Translations under genes and position numbers: made by a program | Source: JBDTSW01 sp963797835 | GTDB taxonomy: Bacteria > Actinomycetota > Thermoleophilia > Solirubrobacterales > 70-9 | NCBI GenBank assembly: GCA_963797835.1 | Contig: CAWCRN010000003.1 | Span: 1-64,000 of the forward strand | Direction of reading: 5' to 3' | Length of the DNA: 64,000 nucleotides | Notes under the pieces: model-generated | The model's input: only the letters and a program-made list of their open reading frames with translations | Told to the model about the DNA's origin: nothing | Database searches by the model: none | Shown here: one piece after another, positions 34,565 through 43,136 of the stretch | How positions within the stretch are numbered: position 1 is the stretch's first letter | How the letters are laid out: each line of letters begins with the position of its first letter

Positions 34565-35058
34565 TGCGCCGGGTGCTCCTGCTCTCCCTCACTGCCTCGA
34601 TCCTCCTCGCGGCTGGCCAGGCGACGGCCCTCGGCCAGGAACCCGAGCCTCAGACCAACCTCGCCGACATCTCCGACGAGGTGATGTGCCCGGTCTGCGG
34701 CGTGCCGCTCGAGCTCGCCCAGGAGGCGCCCCAGGCCGAGGCCGAGCGCGACTTCATCCGCGAGCTGATCGCCGAGGGCAAGACCAAGGACGAGGTCAAG
34801 GACGCGCTCGTCGCCGAGTACGGCGAGAACGTGCTCGCGGTCCCCGGCGACGACGGCTTCGGCCTGGCAGCCTGGCTGATCCCGATCGCGGCCTTCATCA
34901 CAGCCGCGATCGCAATCGGTATCGCCCTGCGCAGATGGCGTCACACAAACGGCTCCGCGGAGCCGCGGGGCGACGGGACGGCGGGGCCCGCAGGGGACGC
35001 CGCGGACGCGGAGGGCGCGAAGCGGCTCGACGAGGACATGGCGCGCTACGACCTGTAG
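34564..35058 (+). CDS. ccmH: Cytochrome c biogenesis protein CcmH (CcdA-partner type)
   Basis: A 164-residue thiol-active membrane protein that keeps apocytochrome cysteines reduced. Signal/anchor MRRVLLLSLTASILLAAGQA, redox motif VMCPVCGVPLELA (CPVC, where CPVCQ is common), and the helical KTKDEVKDALVAEYGENVL that follows in CcmH, ending with a C-terminal membrane helix. The 18-base palindromic repeat at 34951-34968 lies in the disposable tail (GSAEPRGDG), which may explain a locally odd sequence. Confidence 0.85.
   Translation: MRRVLLLSLTASILLAAGQATALGQEPEPQTNLADISDEVMCPVCGVPLELAQEAPQAEAERDFIRELIAEGKTKDEVKDALVAEYGENVLAVPGDDGFGLAAWLIPIAAFITAAIAIGIALRRWRHTNGSAEPRGDGTAGPAGDAADAEGAKRLDEDMARYDL
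34951..34968. repeat. Dispersed palindromic repeat, copy 3
   Basis: The same 18 bases inside the 3' third of ccmH, in frame with no disruption. Copies 1-3 fall within 4.9 kb. Confidence 0.7.
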
Positions 35059-35086
35059 GGGAGTCTGGGGTTAAGCTCACCGGTCC

Positions 35087-35811
35087 ATGGGTGAGACCGA
35101 GGGCGGGAGTCGATCCGGGACGGCAGGGCCCCCGCACCACGCGACTGTCGTTGCCTGGCTGGCGCTCTTCATCGCGCTCGGCGGGGTCGCGAGCGGGCTG
35201 CCGGGCTCCAACGGGGTCGGCCCGGCCGATATCCGCGACGGCGCCGTGCGCTCGTCGGAGGTCAAGGACGCGACCATCAAGGAGCCCGACCTCGCCGACG
35301 CGGCCGTGACCCCCTTCAAGATCGGCCCCACCCCGGCCGCGCGAGTCGATACGCCTGCGCAGGCGCCCGGGTGTGCCGCCCAAGTGATTGAGGACGCTGC
35401 GAAGCGAGGTCGTCCAGTTCTCGATCGAGGCATTCGATACGCAGGGACCTGCACACGACTCCGCCAGCCGACTGTGCGGCTGGGAGCGCAGTCACGGCTG
35501 ACAGCACCGATCGATGGGATCTACGCCGTGATGCGCCAGGTCGCATGGCCGCAGCGACTCAGACGGTTCGCGGTGCTGCAGCCCTGCTCAAGACGGACAT
35601 CCGGTGGATCCGTCGCTGATCGCTACGTGAGCACGTCCGCGGATCAGCCGGGAATGCGACGGTTCAATCAGCTTGGAACCATCATCGACCTTACCGCGGG
35701 CGAGTACGTCGAAGCTCCAGGTGAGCCAGCAGGGCGCAGGCAGTGACCTCGACCCTCAGCTCCCAGCTGGACAACTACATGTCGATGGCCTGGATCGGCC
35801 CCGCTCCCTAG
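35087..35811 (+). pseudogene. Decayed or error-ridden C1q/TNF-like secreted protein
   Basis: An N-terminal helix (WLALFIALGGVASG) is followed by the actinobacterial tract GPADIRDGAVRSSEVKDATIKEPDLADAAV. After residue 100 the homology jumps between frames: EVVQFSIEAFDTQG in one, SRLTAPIDGIYAV and IIDLTAGEYVEA in another, QVSQQGAGSDLD next, and finally MSMAWIGPAP to TAG 35809-35811 in a third. These pieces are the strands of a C1q-like jelly roll. At least four indels in 430 bases are needed. The stop overlaps the convergent gene's stop through CTAG. Intact copy would be about 240 residues, surface-exposed. Confidence 0.55.
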
Positions 35812-38688
35812 CCTCGCGGGACCACCGTCACCTTGCGGTCCTGCGTGGTCGCCGTCTTGTAGGGCCACCCCGTCTCCTTGGCCACCTTGAGCCGGAACCG
35901 GAAGCTCGTCGGGCGCAGGTAGTAGGGGCCGAAGCGGAAGTCGAAGCTCCAGCGGCCGCTGCCTTTGGTGCGAAAGGCCTGACGAACGGTGTCCCAACCC
36001 TCGGGGCGACGCACCTGCAGCTCGACGAGCTTGCCGCCAGCGGGAAGCTCCGCACCGGCGCGCTTGACCCGTCCCTGGAACCGGAAGCGCTCGCCGACGC
36101 GGGGTCGCTTCTGGGTTGACGCGAGGCTCGCACCGCCGCGAACGCCCAGGTCAAGCTGCTCGGACGAGGCATCGGTCAGCGAGTGCGAGCCGGCGAACAC
36201 CGCGGTGACCTCTCGCGAGGGCCCGGGCGGCAGGACGATCGCGAAGCGGCCGTCCCCGTCAGTGATGGCCTCGCGTGTGCGCTCCGACTGCGTCGAGCCA
36301 AGGTCGAAGGTCTCCGTCACGGCGACCGACTCGCCGCCGAGCGGCTCGCCGGCAGCGTCGACGAGGCGGCCGTCGAGACGGGACTGGCGGCCGTAGGGCA
36401 CGGTCAGTCGCTCGCGGCCAGATCCCAGGTCGGCACGAAGCTCGGTCTCGACCTTGAGCGGAACCTCGAGCACCATCTCCGAACCGTCGAGGCGCTGGGT
36501 GGTGACTGCCTGATTGCCGGCTGCGTCGGTCGCCGTAGCCTGGAGTTCATAGGCGCCGTCGGGGAGCGTCTCCGACGGCATCCGCGCCTCGAGGGCTCCG
36601 GTCACCCGCTCTGTCGCGAGCGGCGTCCAGCTCGTCGCGCCCTGCGCGCGGTAGCTGATGAGCCCACCCTCGAGGCCGGAGAGCGCATCGGCGACCGGGG
36701 CGCGCACCAGTTCCGGGTCGGCCGGATCCTGGGCGTTCGCGAAGGCGACTTCCGGGGCGGTGGTATCGAGCCGCACGCGCGCGACTCCGGGCTGGCTGTT
36801 CGCGGGCACCCCACCCCCGCCGGGATCACCGTCGTTCTCGTTGCCCGCGAGGTCTCGCGCCCAGAAGCGGATCTCGTGGTCGCCCTCCTCGTCGAGCACG
36901 TGGACGACCTCGTTGTCGGGATCGGCGATCACCGGGCCGCCGTTGATCCGCAGGGCGGTGCGGGGCTGGCCGTCGTCACCTGCCTCTGCCTGCATCCCCG
37001 ATAGCGCATCGGTCGCCCGGGCGATCAGGGTCGGTGGCTGGTTCGTCCAGCCGCTCGGTGCCCCGAGCAGCTCGCGTGGTTGGGTCGGTCCGGTCGGCGC
37101 GAATCTCGACGTGGGTGACTCCTGTCGAGCGCAGCCCAGCACCCGACGCGGCCGCGATGTGGATCCAGCTCGACCCATCGGGGACGCTCGCCAGCGAGCG
37201 CTCGCGCGGGGCGCTCACCGGGTGGGTGATCTCGGAGGCGACGCAGGTGGCGGGATCGGGGTCGGCCGAGGTCTCGCACGGGTTGGTGTTGGGGAAGGAG
37301 TCGACGGCGACCGCGTAGCCGTCGAGGCCGGACACGCCGACCTGCGCCCGGCTCTGACCACGTCTGCTTGTAGGTCAGAGACAGCTCGCGCCGGCTGAGC
37401 CAGCCGGATGGTGGCGTTGCAGCCGGCGGTCCGGGCGGCTGGTCGTCGAAGCGCAGGGTGGCCGTCGCCGCCGCCTCCTGCGCTCGGCGTTGCCAGCCGC
37501 GTCGCGAAGCCACACTCGGAGCTTGTACGCGCCCGGCTACGGGAACGTGCCTGTCGAAGCTGCGTCAAGGCGAGCCGCGACTGAACACCGGCCCCTCAAC
37601 GGTCACCCCATCCTCATCCTCGATCCGATACCACGCCCCGTCGATGGGAGCTGCTCCAGCGGGCTGCTCCGGGTTCTCCCAGGCGATATCGAAGCTGTTG
37701 GTCAGGGCGCCAGTCGTCGCCACCGACCACGTGTAGGCCGATGGGGACGCCGGGCCCGTCGTTGTCGACGCGGACCAGGTGCGACTCGCAGGTGCGGTTG
37801 ACGGCTGCGGAGCCGAAGTCCTCGGCGCAGACCTCGACCGTGTTCTGGCCTTCGACGAAGGGGCCTTCGCTCGTGTCGAGGTCGAACGAGGCGACCTGAT
37901 CGGTCTCGCACGGGCTCATCCGGGCGACCAGGTCGCGGTCGGGGATCGTGGCGCAATCGAATACACGCTGGGCTGCGGTGGCGCCGTTCACCTCGACCTC
38001 GATCCTGCGCACCCCGCCGCCGGCGTCCTCGGCCGAGACCGCCAACGACTGGGTGTCACTGCGCCAGCCCGAACCGAGTAGCGAGCCGTCGAGCAGGATC
38101 TCCGGCGAGGAGGCATCGTTGACCGTCAGCCGCAGGTTCCGGATGCGAGTCGTGGCGTTGGACGACTCGGCACATGCCGGCTCACCTCCGGGTTCGCAGC
38201 GAAGCCGCGCGCTGAGTGCCGCCCGGCCGGCGCCCGGCGCGGCCGACCACCCGTATTGGCTCCAGCCGTCGCTGTCGCCCTGGGCGATCACGTGCGCGCC
38301 CTGCCCGGCGGACCCGCTCACGTAGAGCGAGGGGGCGTGGGCGGCATCGCGCGCCATGCGCGCCTGAAGCTCGACGTCCACGATCTCCCCGCCCAGCGGC
38401 GCCGCGTAGCGCCAGGCCCCGGAGCGCCCACTCCCGGCGGGCTCGACGTTGTCCACCATCAGGGCCTGCTGCTCGCCCTGGCACTGGTCCCGCGCCTCGT
38501 AGGCGGGCCCGTCGACCACCGCGACGGCGTCAGGAGCCGCCGGGTTGAGCCCGGCAGCCGCCGCATCGCACTGGCGTACGACGTACGTGCCCGCCATGGC
38601 CGGGACCGGCGACCGCCATCGTCAGGCCAAGGGTGATCATGACGGCCCAGCCCCCGAGACCGGCACGAGCACAGCGCCAACCCCTCAC
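35808..38688 (-). pseudogene. Large secreted Ig-like repeat protein, many frameshifts
   Basis: Originally about 950 residues. GTG 38688 overlaps the preceding stop (GTGA) and gives signal sequence VRGWRCARAGLGGWAVMITLG; the mature part (GTYVVRQCDAAA) is in the next frame. Later pieces: VSAEDAGGGVRRIEVEVNG, TNSFDIAWENPEQPAG, HVPVAGAYKLRVWLRDAAGN, LRFDDQPPGPPAATPPS, GYAVAVDSFPNTNPCE, and finally IARATDALSGMQ through a long in-frame stretch of Ig/Big-like repeats (EVTAVFAGSHSLTDASSEQ, WSFDFRFGPYYLRP) to TAG 35808-35810. At least six indels, concentrated at 36.9-38.6 kb. Could be a cell-surface or adhesin protein controlled by the sigma-anti-sigma gene ahead of it. Confidence 0.6.
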
Positions 38689-40023
38689 GGCCCGAACTCC
38701 TGGGCAGCCGCCTCACCCCTGCTGCTCCCGCTGCTGCCTGCCCCACTCGCCGGCGCCGGTGGAGGCGCCACGCCGAACTGCTGGACCGGGCCTGGGACCG
38801 TGGGCTCCTCCGCCACCGGGGGAGGCGGTGCCGGGGCGGGCGGCTCGGGGTCATCCTCGGGCGGAGGCGGGGCCGGCCCGGGCGGGCCGGGGACGGGCTG
38901 GGTCTCGATCACCCCCACCTGCGAGGGCAGGATGCCGTTGATGCGCGCCGGTCGCTGGGCCTGTTCGCGCTCGGCCGCCGCCCGCTCGGGCTGGGGCTCC
39001 TGCCTGATGTCGATCGGTCCGACCCCAGCCACCACGCACACCGTCGCGACGGCCCCTCCCGTGACGCAGGCGAGCACCGCCTTGCCGGCCGCTCCGAGCC
39101 CGGCGAGCTTCGCGACCAGCCCGGCCCCGGCCGCCGCCGCTCCCCGGGGCGCGGCAGCAGGCACCGTGGCCAAGCCATCCGAGGCCGAGGCGCCGCCCTT
39201 CGAGATCAGGCCCGCCGCGGAGTCCCGCACGCGCTCGGCCAGCTCGCCCAGACGGTCGGGGACGGCGATCCTGCCGTCGTCGGCAAGGTCGAGGGCGCCG
39301 GGCACGACGACCGCGCTGCCCAGGTCGTGGAGATGCCCCGACAGCTTCCCGACGAACTCAGTGCAGGGGCGACAGTGCGCGAGGTGATGCTGAGCCTGGC
39401 GTGTCTGCTCGGCGTCCGCCAGCCCGGCGGCAAAGGCCTTCAGCACCGGCTCCCGGTCGGCGCACCAGCCACCGCTCTCCAACGTCCGGATCTTTGCGGT
39501 GAGCTCGTCGACGCCCCTGGTGATCTCCTTGCGGTACGCCCTGGGCGAAAGACCGTCGACTCAGCTCGCAGACCTGCGCCGGCTCGAGACCCCATCCGTA
39601 ACGCAGGAGGAGGACTGCCCGCCGCCGGCGCGGCAGCGAGGAGAGGAGGTCGCGTGTGATCTGCGACTGCTCGAGCTGATCGGCGCGTTCGTGCGGCGGC
39701 GCACCACGGTCCATGAGCGAGGCGGCGCGTTCGAGCGGTGCAACCGGCCGGCGCCTACGGCGGCGGACCTCCTTCCCGGCCTGGTGCGCGACCGCGGTGA
39801 ACACATAGCGGCGGATCTCCTCGTCGTCCATCGAGCCCTGCCGCGACTCCAGCGAGCGCAGCGTCCCCATCCAGGCGCTCGCGTAGATGTCCTCGATCTC
39901 GTGATCGCTGATGGACGAGCCGTAGGCCCGCCGGACCAGGCGCGCGCACGGACCACGCATCTCCTCGAATAGGCGCCCGGAACGCTCGCGCCACCGCGCA
40001 GGGGATGGGGTTGCTGCACTCAT
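38685..40023 (-). CDS. ECF-type sigma factor fused to zinc-finger/transmembrane anti-sigma-like domain
   Basis: ATG 40023 starts a sigma-70 family protein: SSISDHEIEDIYASAWMGTLRS (region 2) and TRDLLSSLPRRRRAVLLLRYGWGLEPAQVCEL (region 4). One extra base near 39559-39562 breaks it; removing that base gives VDGLSPRAYRKEITRGVDEL and continues without stop into SGGWCADREPVLKAFAAG, HHLAHCRPC (anti-sigma zinc finger, HxxxCxxC), one membrane helix AGKAVLACVTGGAVATVCVV and a Pro/Glu-rich tail. So sigma and membrane anti-sigma modules appear to form one protein of about 446 residues. The tail end overlaps the GTG start of the large secreted protein. If the extra base is real, two separate proteins are encoded. 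Confidence 0.75.
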
Positions 40024-40070
40024 ACCTCCCTTCGGGACAACCCCGCCGCTCCGAAGGATGCCCCCCGCAG

Positions 40071-40214
40071 CTATTGGCCCGCCGTGGTATCGGTCGCGGT
40101 CGTGCTCGACGCCACGGGCTCGTCGTCGCCATCGTCGCCGCATCCAGCGACGAGGAGCATCGTCGCGATCAGGATCGTGGTTGGCAACGTCGCGTGACGC
40201 ACCCCGCGATTCAT
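40071..40214 (-). CDS. Small lipoprotein, 47 residues
   Basis: ATG 40214, preceded by GGAGGGAAGCGCC, encodes MNRGVRHATLPTTILIATML, then a lipobox LLVAGC and the acidic, Thr-rich tail GDDGDDEPVASSTTATDTT. The signal and lipobox make a lipoprotein anchored outside the membrane. No family is recognised. It lies between the small protein gene at 40258 and the sigma-factor gene, all on the same strand, so it probably belongs to one surface-sensing operon. Being this short, it is easily missed by gene callers. Confidence 0.6.
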   Translation of the reverse strand: MNRGVRHATLPTTILIATMLLVAGCGDDGDDEPVASSTTATDTTAGQ

Positions 40215-40257
40215 CGGCGCTTCCCTCCGTCGGGGGCGTTAGGCACCACGGTCTTCC

Positions 40258-40458
40258 TCATGACCTGCCTTCCGGACGCGCTCCTTGAGCGCAGATACGG
40301 AGCCGATCCCGGAGGCGAATGAGAGCCTCCAGGGCCGACACGCTCAGCGCGCCGCTGAGTCGCGCATCGACCTCCTCGGCAAGCTCCGCGAAGACCCTCT
40401 CATCCTGCGCCTGACCGGCTTGCTGGCCCCGATCGACGGCCAACAGCTCTGAACTCAC
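40258..40458 (-). CDS. Small hypothetical protein, 66 residues
   Basis: GTG 40458 with Shine-Dalgarno AGGAGGG nine to ten bases before it. The protein, MSSELLAVDRGQQAGQAQDE then VFAELAEEVDARLSGALSVS and a basic end, is soluble and helical. No family is recognised. It is the first gene of the run leading to the lipoprotein, the sigma factor and the large surface protein; it could be a regulator or merely a leader gene. Coding support is the RBS, the ordered codon use and the tight spacing. Confidence 0.5.
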   Translation of the reverse strand: MSSELLAVDRGQQAGQAQDERVFAELAEEVDARLSGALSVSALEALIRLRDRLRICAQGARPEGRS

Positions 40459-40667
40459 TGTGGGTGTCCCTCCTTGGTCGCCCTTCCCCCGGACCCCCCG
40501 GGGCGCCTGGACGCTGATCCTAGAACCCCGATTTGCACCTGGCGTAAGACCGACCAGGCGTGCTCGACGGAACGCTTGCTCGACTACGCGGAGATGCTCG
40601 AGCGAAGTTTGGGGCAGGCCGCTTGACCTGACGCCCTCCCCCGGGGATACTCGAGGCCAAGGGGACG

Positions 40668-42278
40668 ATGAGCGCGCGCAGGGACGAGCGATTCCGTGGA
40701 TGGCCGCTAGGGGTGGCGGTCGCGATCGTGGTGTGGGGCGCCCTCGCCACCCCTGCCCAGGCCGGCACGGTCAAGGTCACGACCACCGCCGACCAGTACG
40801 GATCGAAGCCGGGCGACTGCTCGCTGCGCGAGGCGGTCGTCGCCACGAACGACGACGTCGACTTCGGCGGCTGTAACGACCCGGGGGGCGGCGACGTCAT
40901 CGCGCTTGGCGCCCAGGACTACGGGCTGACCCGGGAAGGGAGCGAAGAGGACGCGGCGCAGACCGGCGACCTGGACATCACCGGCAACCTGCGCATGCGC
41001 GGGGCCGGGGCCGCCGGCACCACCATTGACGGCAACAGGGCGCAGGTGTCCGATCGCGTCCTCGAGATCCACACCGGGGCCAGGGTCGAGATCTCCGCGC
41101 TCACCGTCCGCGGCGGCGGTCCCGAGCAGTTCGGCGGCGGGGGCATTCGCGGCGCCAGCGGAGCTGACCTGACGATCGAGGACAGCGTGATCCGCGACAA
41201 CCGCGCGCCCGGGGGAGCCGGGGGCATCTCCGGCCAGGGTCCGCTAACGATCCGTGACAGCGTGATCCGTGACAACAGGACGCCCCTGGCCGGCGGGGGC
41301 GTGATCAAGGGCGGCGCCGGAACGCTCCTCATCGAGGACTCGAAGGTGATCGGGAACGAGTCGGGGGTCTTCGGCGGCGGCGTCTACACCAACCCGAGCG
41401 CGACGATCATCCAAAGCTCCACCGTGCGGGACAACAAGGCGGCGGCCGAGGCCGGGGGCATCGCCCAGCTCGCGGGCTCGCTGGAGGTCACCAACTCGGT
41501 GATCAAGGGCAACCGCTCGCAGGAGACCGGGGCCGAGGGAGGCGGCGGCATCTACGGCCAATCGACGACGATCTCGCTCGTCCGGACCACGGTGTCCGAG
41601 AACCGCACGACCGCGAACGGCGGCGGCATCTTCGTCTTCGGCGGGGGCAGCGATCTATCCCTCGACCGGACCACGGTGAGCAAGAACCGCGCCGGCGGCG
41701 ACGGGGGCGGGTTGCGGATCGTCGACGGCCAGGCCGTCCTCAGCAACACGACGATCAGCGGCAACCGCGCCAGGGACGACGGCGGCGGCCTGTACACGGG
41801 TTCGGCAACGGGTGACCCCGAGACGACGCTCAACAACGTCACCGTCGCCGACAACGTCGCCGGCATCGACCTGGTGGCCGGCGGCGACGGCGGCGGGTTC
41901 CTCCAGGAGAGCGGGCCGCTCCTCCTCTTCAACACGCTGGTCGGGGACAACCGCGACATCAACCCGCCGGCCGCCCCCGACTGCGCGGGCGGGTTCGGCG
42001 CCGGCTACAGCCTGGTCGAGGTCTACACCGAGGCGGACGACCTCTGCGTCGGATTGGGGTCGAACAACATCATCGACATCGACCCGAAGCTGAAGCCGCT
42101 GGCCGACAATGGCGGCCCGACCCTCACCCACGCGCTCAAGGGCGGGAGCCCGGCGGTCGGGGCGGCGAACACGGCGACGCCGGGGAGCGGGTCGGGAGCC
42201 TGCGAGGCGACCGACCAGCGCGGCACGCCGCGGCCCGAGGGACCCCGCTGCGACATCGGCGCCTACGAGCGCGAGTAG
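40668..42278 (+). CDS. Exported right-handed beta-helix protein with CSLREA and choice-of-anchor Q domains
   Basis: A 536-residue surface/secreted protein. Signal peptide: GWPLGVAVAIVVWGALATPAQA, then TVKVTTTADQYG and DCSLREAVVATN (CSLREA domain). Residues about 140-440 repeat a short helix-coil unit with N-rich turns (IEDSVIRDNRAP, SVIRDNRTPLAG, STVRDNKAAAEAG, TTVSENRTTANGG, TTVSKNRAGGDGG, TISGNRARDDGG), forming a parallel beta-helix ladder. The end LADNGGPTLTHALKGGSPAV with CDIGAYE is the choice-of-anchor Q ending. Possibly binds polysaccharide or is a cell-envelope protein; ligand unknown. Confidence 0.88.
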   Translation: MSARRDERFRGWPLGVAVAIVVWGALATPAQAGTVKVTTTADQYGSKPGDCSLREAVVATNDDVDFGGCNDPGGGDVIALGAQDYGLTREGSEEDAAQTGDLDITGNLRMRGAGAAGTTIDGNRAQVSDRVLEIHTGARVEISALTVRGGGPEQFGGGGIRGASGADLTIEDSVIRDNRAPGGAGGISGQGPLTIRDSVIRDNRTPLAGGGVIKGGAGTLLIEDSKVIGNESGVFGGGVYTNPSATIIQSSTVRDNKAAAEAGGIAQLAGSLEVTNSVIKGNRSQETGAEGGGGIYGQSTTISLVRTTVSENRTTANGGGIFVFGGGSDLSLDRTTVSKNRAGGDGGGLRIVDGQAVLSNTTISGNRARDDGGGLYTGSATGDPETTLNNVTVADNVAGIDLVAGGDGGGFLQESGPLLLFNTLVGDNRDINPPAAPDCAGGFGAGYSLVEVYTEADDLCVGLGSNNIIDIDPKLKPLADNGGPTLTHALKGGSPAVGAANTATPGSGSGACEATDQRGTPRPEGPRCDIGAYERE

Positions 42279-42281
42279 CGG

Positions 42282-42319
42282 CTGTCCTGCCTAGCTGTTG
42301 CAGGACAACAGCAGGACAG
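42282..42319. terminator. Two-part hairpin between convergent genes
   Basis: CTGTCCTGC (42282-42290) pairs with GCAGGACAG (42311-42319), and inside it TGTTG pairs with CAACA around a five-base loop. It lies between the ends of the beta-helix gene (+) and the Rho_N gene (-), where it can stop both transcripts. No T-run follows, so function is inferred from shape and place. Confidence 0.55.
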
Positions 42320-42334
42320 GACGGCCCGGAGGAG

Positions 42335-42679
42335 CTAGCGCTTCTTGGCGTTGACCGCGGCCAGGAGCTGGCGCTTGTTCATGCTCGAGCGACCCTCGAC
42401 GCCCAGCTGCTTGGCCTCGTTGTAGAGCTGGTCGCGGGTGCGCCCGCGCGGCCCGCTCCTGCCGGAGCGCTGGCCGCCGCGGCGGCTCGATGAGATGTCG
42501 CGCGTGGAGGTGCGCGAGCGCTGGCGCGACTCGCCCGAGCGTGCGCGCTCCTTGTTCACGGTGCGCGCTGCGATCTCCTCGGCTCGGTCCTCGGAGCGGC
42601 CCTGCTCCCGCTGGCTCTCCTTGATGTGCTCGTACTGGCGGGCTCGCTTAGTGCCCTTCTTGACCCCACGCGGTGGCAT
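42335..42679 (-). CDS. Rho_N (SAP-like) domain basic protein, 'plasmid stabilization' type
   Basis: A 114-residue very basic protein with ATG start. N-terminal half (RQYEHIKESQREQGRSEDRAEEIAARTVNKER) is the conserved block of the so-called plasmid-stabilization small proteins, and the C-terminal half TRDQLYNEAKQLGVEG then SSMNKRQLLAAV is a Rho termination factor N-terminal-like helix-turn fold that binds nucleic acid. The family is common in soil actinobacteria; despite the name no plasmid feature exists here. Role may be nucleoid- or stress-related. Confidence 0.82.
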   Translation of the reverse strand: MPPRGVKKGTKRARQYEHIKESQREQGRSEDRAEEIAARTVNKERARSGESRQRSRTSTRDISSSRRGGQRSGRSGPRGRTRDQLYNEAKQLGVEGRSSMNKRQLLAAVNAKKR

Positions 42680-42691
42680 GCTCGATCCCTC

Positions 42692-42850
42692 CTATGGGCG
42701 GTCGGTCTCTTGCTCCTCTGAGTCCTGGCGTTCGTGGCTGAGCGCCTCCTCGTCCTGCTCCGGGTTGCCCAGCGGCCCGGGATCCTCGCCGGGCTCGGGC
42801 TCGGGATCCGGCTCAGGGTCGGGGCGAGGTGGGCGTTCTGATCCGGCCAT
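42692..42850 (-). CDS. Small acidic Pro-rich protein (hypothetical)
   Basis: From ATG 42850 the 52 residues MAGSERPPRPDPEPDP then EPEPGEDPGPLGNPEQDEEA are strongly acidic and Pro-rich, with no hydrophobic segment. No known family. It overlaps the 3' end of the membrane-protein gene by 38 bases in a different frame and is codirectional with it, so it may be an artefact or a short downstream gene. Codon pattern is compatible with coding but support is weak. Confidence 0.3.
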   Translation of the reverse strand: MAGSERPPRPDPEPDPEPEPGEDPGPLGNPEQDEEALSHERQDSEEQETDRP

Positions 42851-43136
42851 CGAACCCGGGCTTCCCGGCCTGCGGCGCGCCAAACGGCCGCGGACGCGCC
42901 CTGACCCGGCGAACCAAACGAACAGCCGCCACCACCGGCAGCGCGACCAAGCCCACGAGGAGCACCGGCACGAGGCCGATCAGGAGGAGCGGAAGAATCG
43001 CCACGATCGTCAGGACCAGGATCGGGAGCGCCAGCGGCGCCAGCGCCATCGTCAGGATGCCGCCGCCGGCAAGCCAGACGCTCGCCTCGTTCACCACCTC
43101 GGCCTTGGTCGTCGCCTCGGACTCTGCGGCGCTCAC
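42813..43136 (-). CDS. Small membrane protein following ECF41 sigma factor
   Basis: A 107-residue protein with an acidic N-terminus (SAAESEATTKAEVVNEASVW) and two to three long hydrophobic segments (ILTMALAPLALPILVLTIV, LPLLLIGLVPVLLVGL), ending in a basic tail (RLVRRVRARPRPFGAPQ). GTG 43136 overlaps the sigma-factor stop (GTGA), so it is produced with it. No family recognised. A membrane partner or target of the ECF41 regulon is plausible; sequence does not show which. Confidence 0.65.
   Translation of the reverse strand: MSAAESEATTKAEVVNEASVWLAGGGILTMALAPLALPILVLTIVAILPLLLIGLVPVLLVGLVALPVVAAVRLVRRVRARPRPFGAPQAGKPGFDGRIRTPTSPRP

Noticed and set aside
42335..42679. Plasmid maintenance from the 'plasmid stabilization' family name
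   Set aside because: Gene belongs to a chromosomal Rho_N small-protein family; no toxin, ParAB or replication gene lies nearby.
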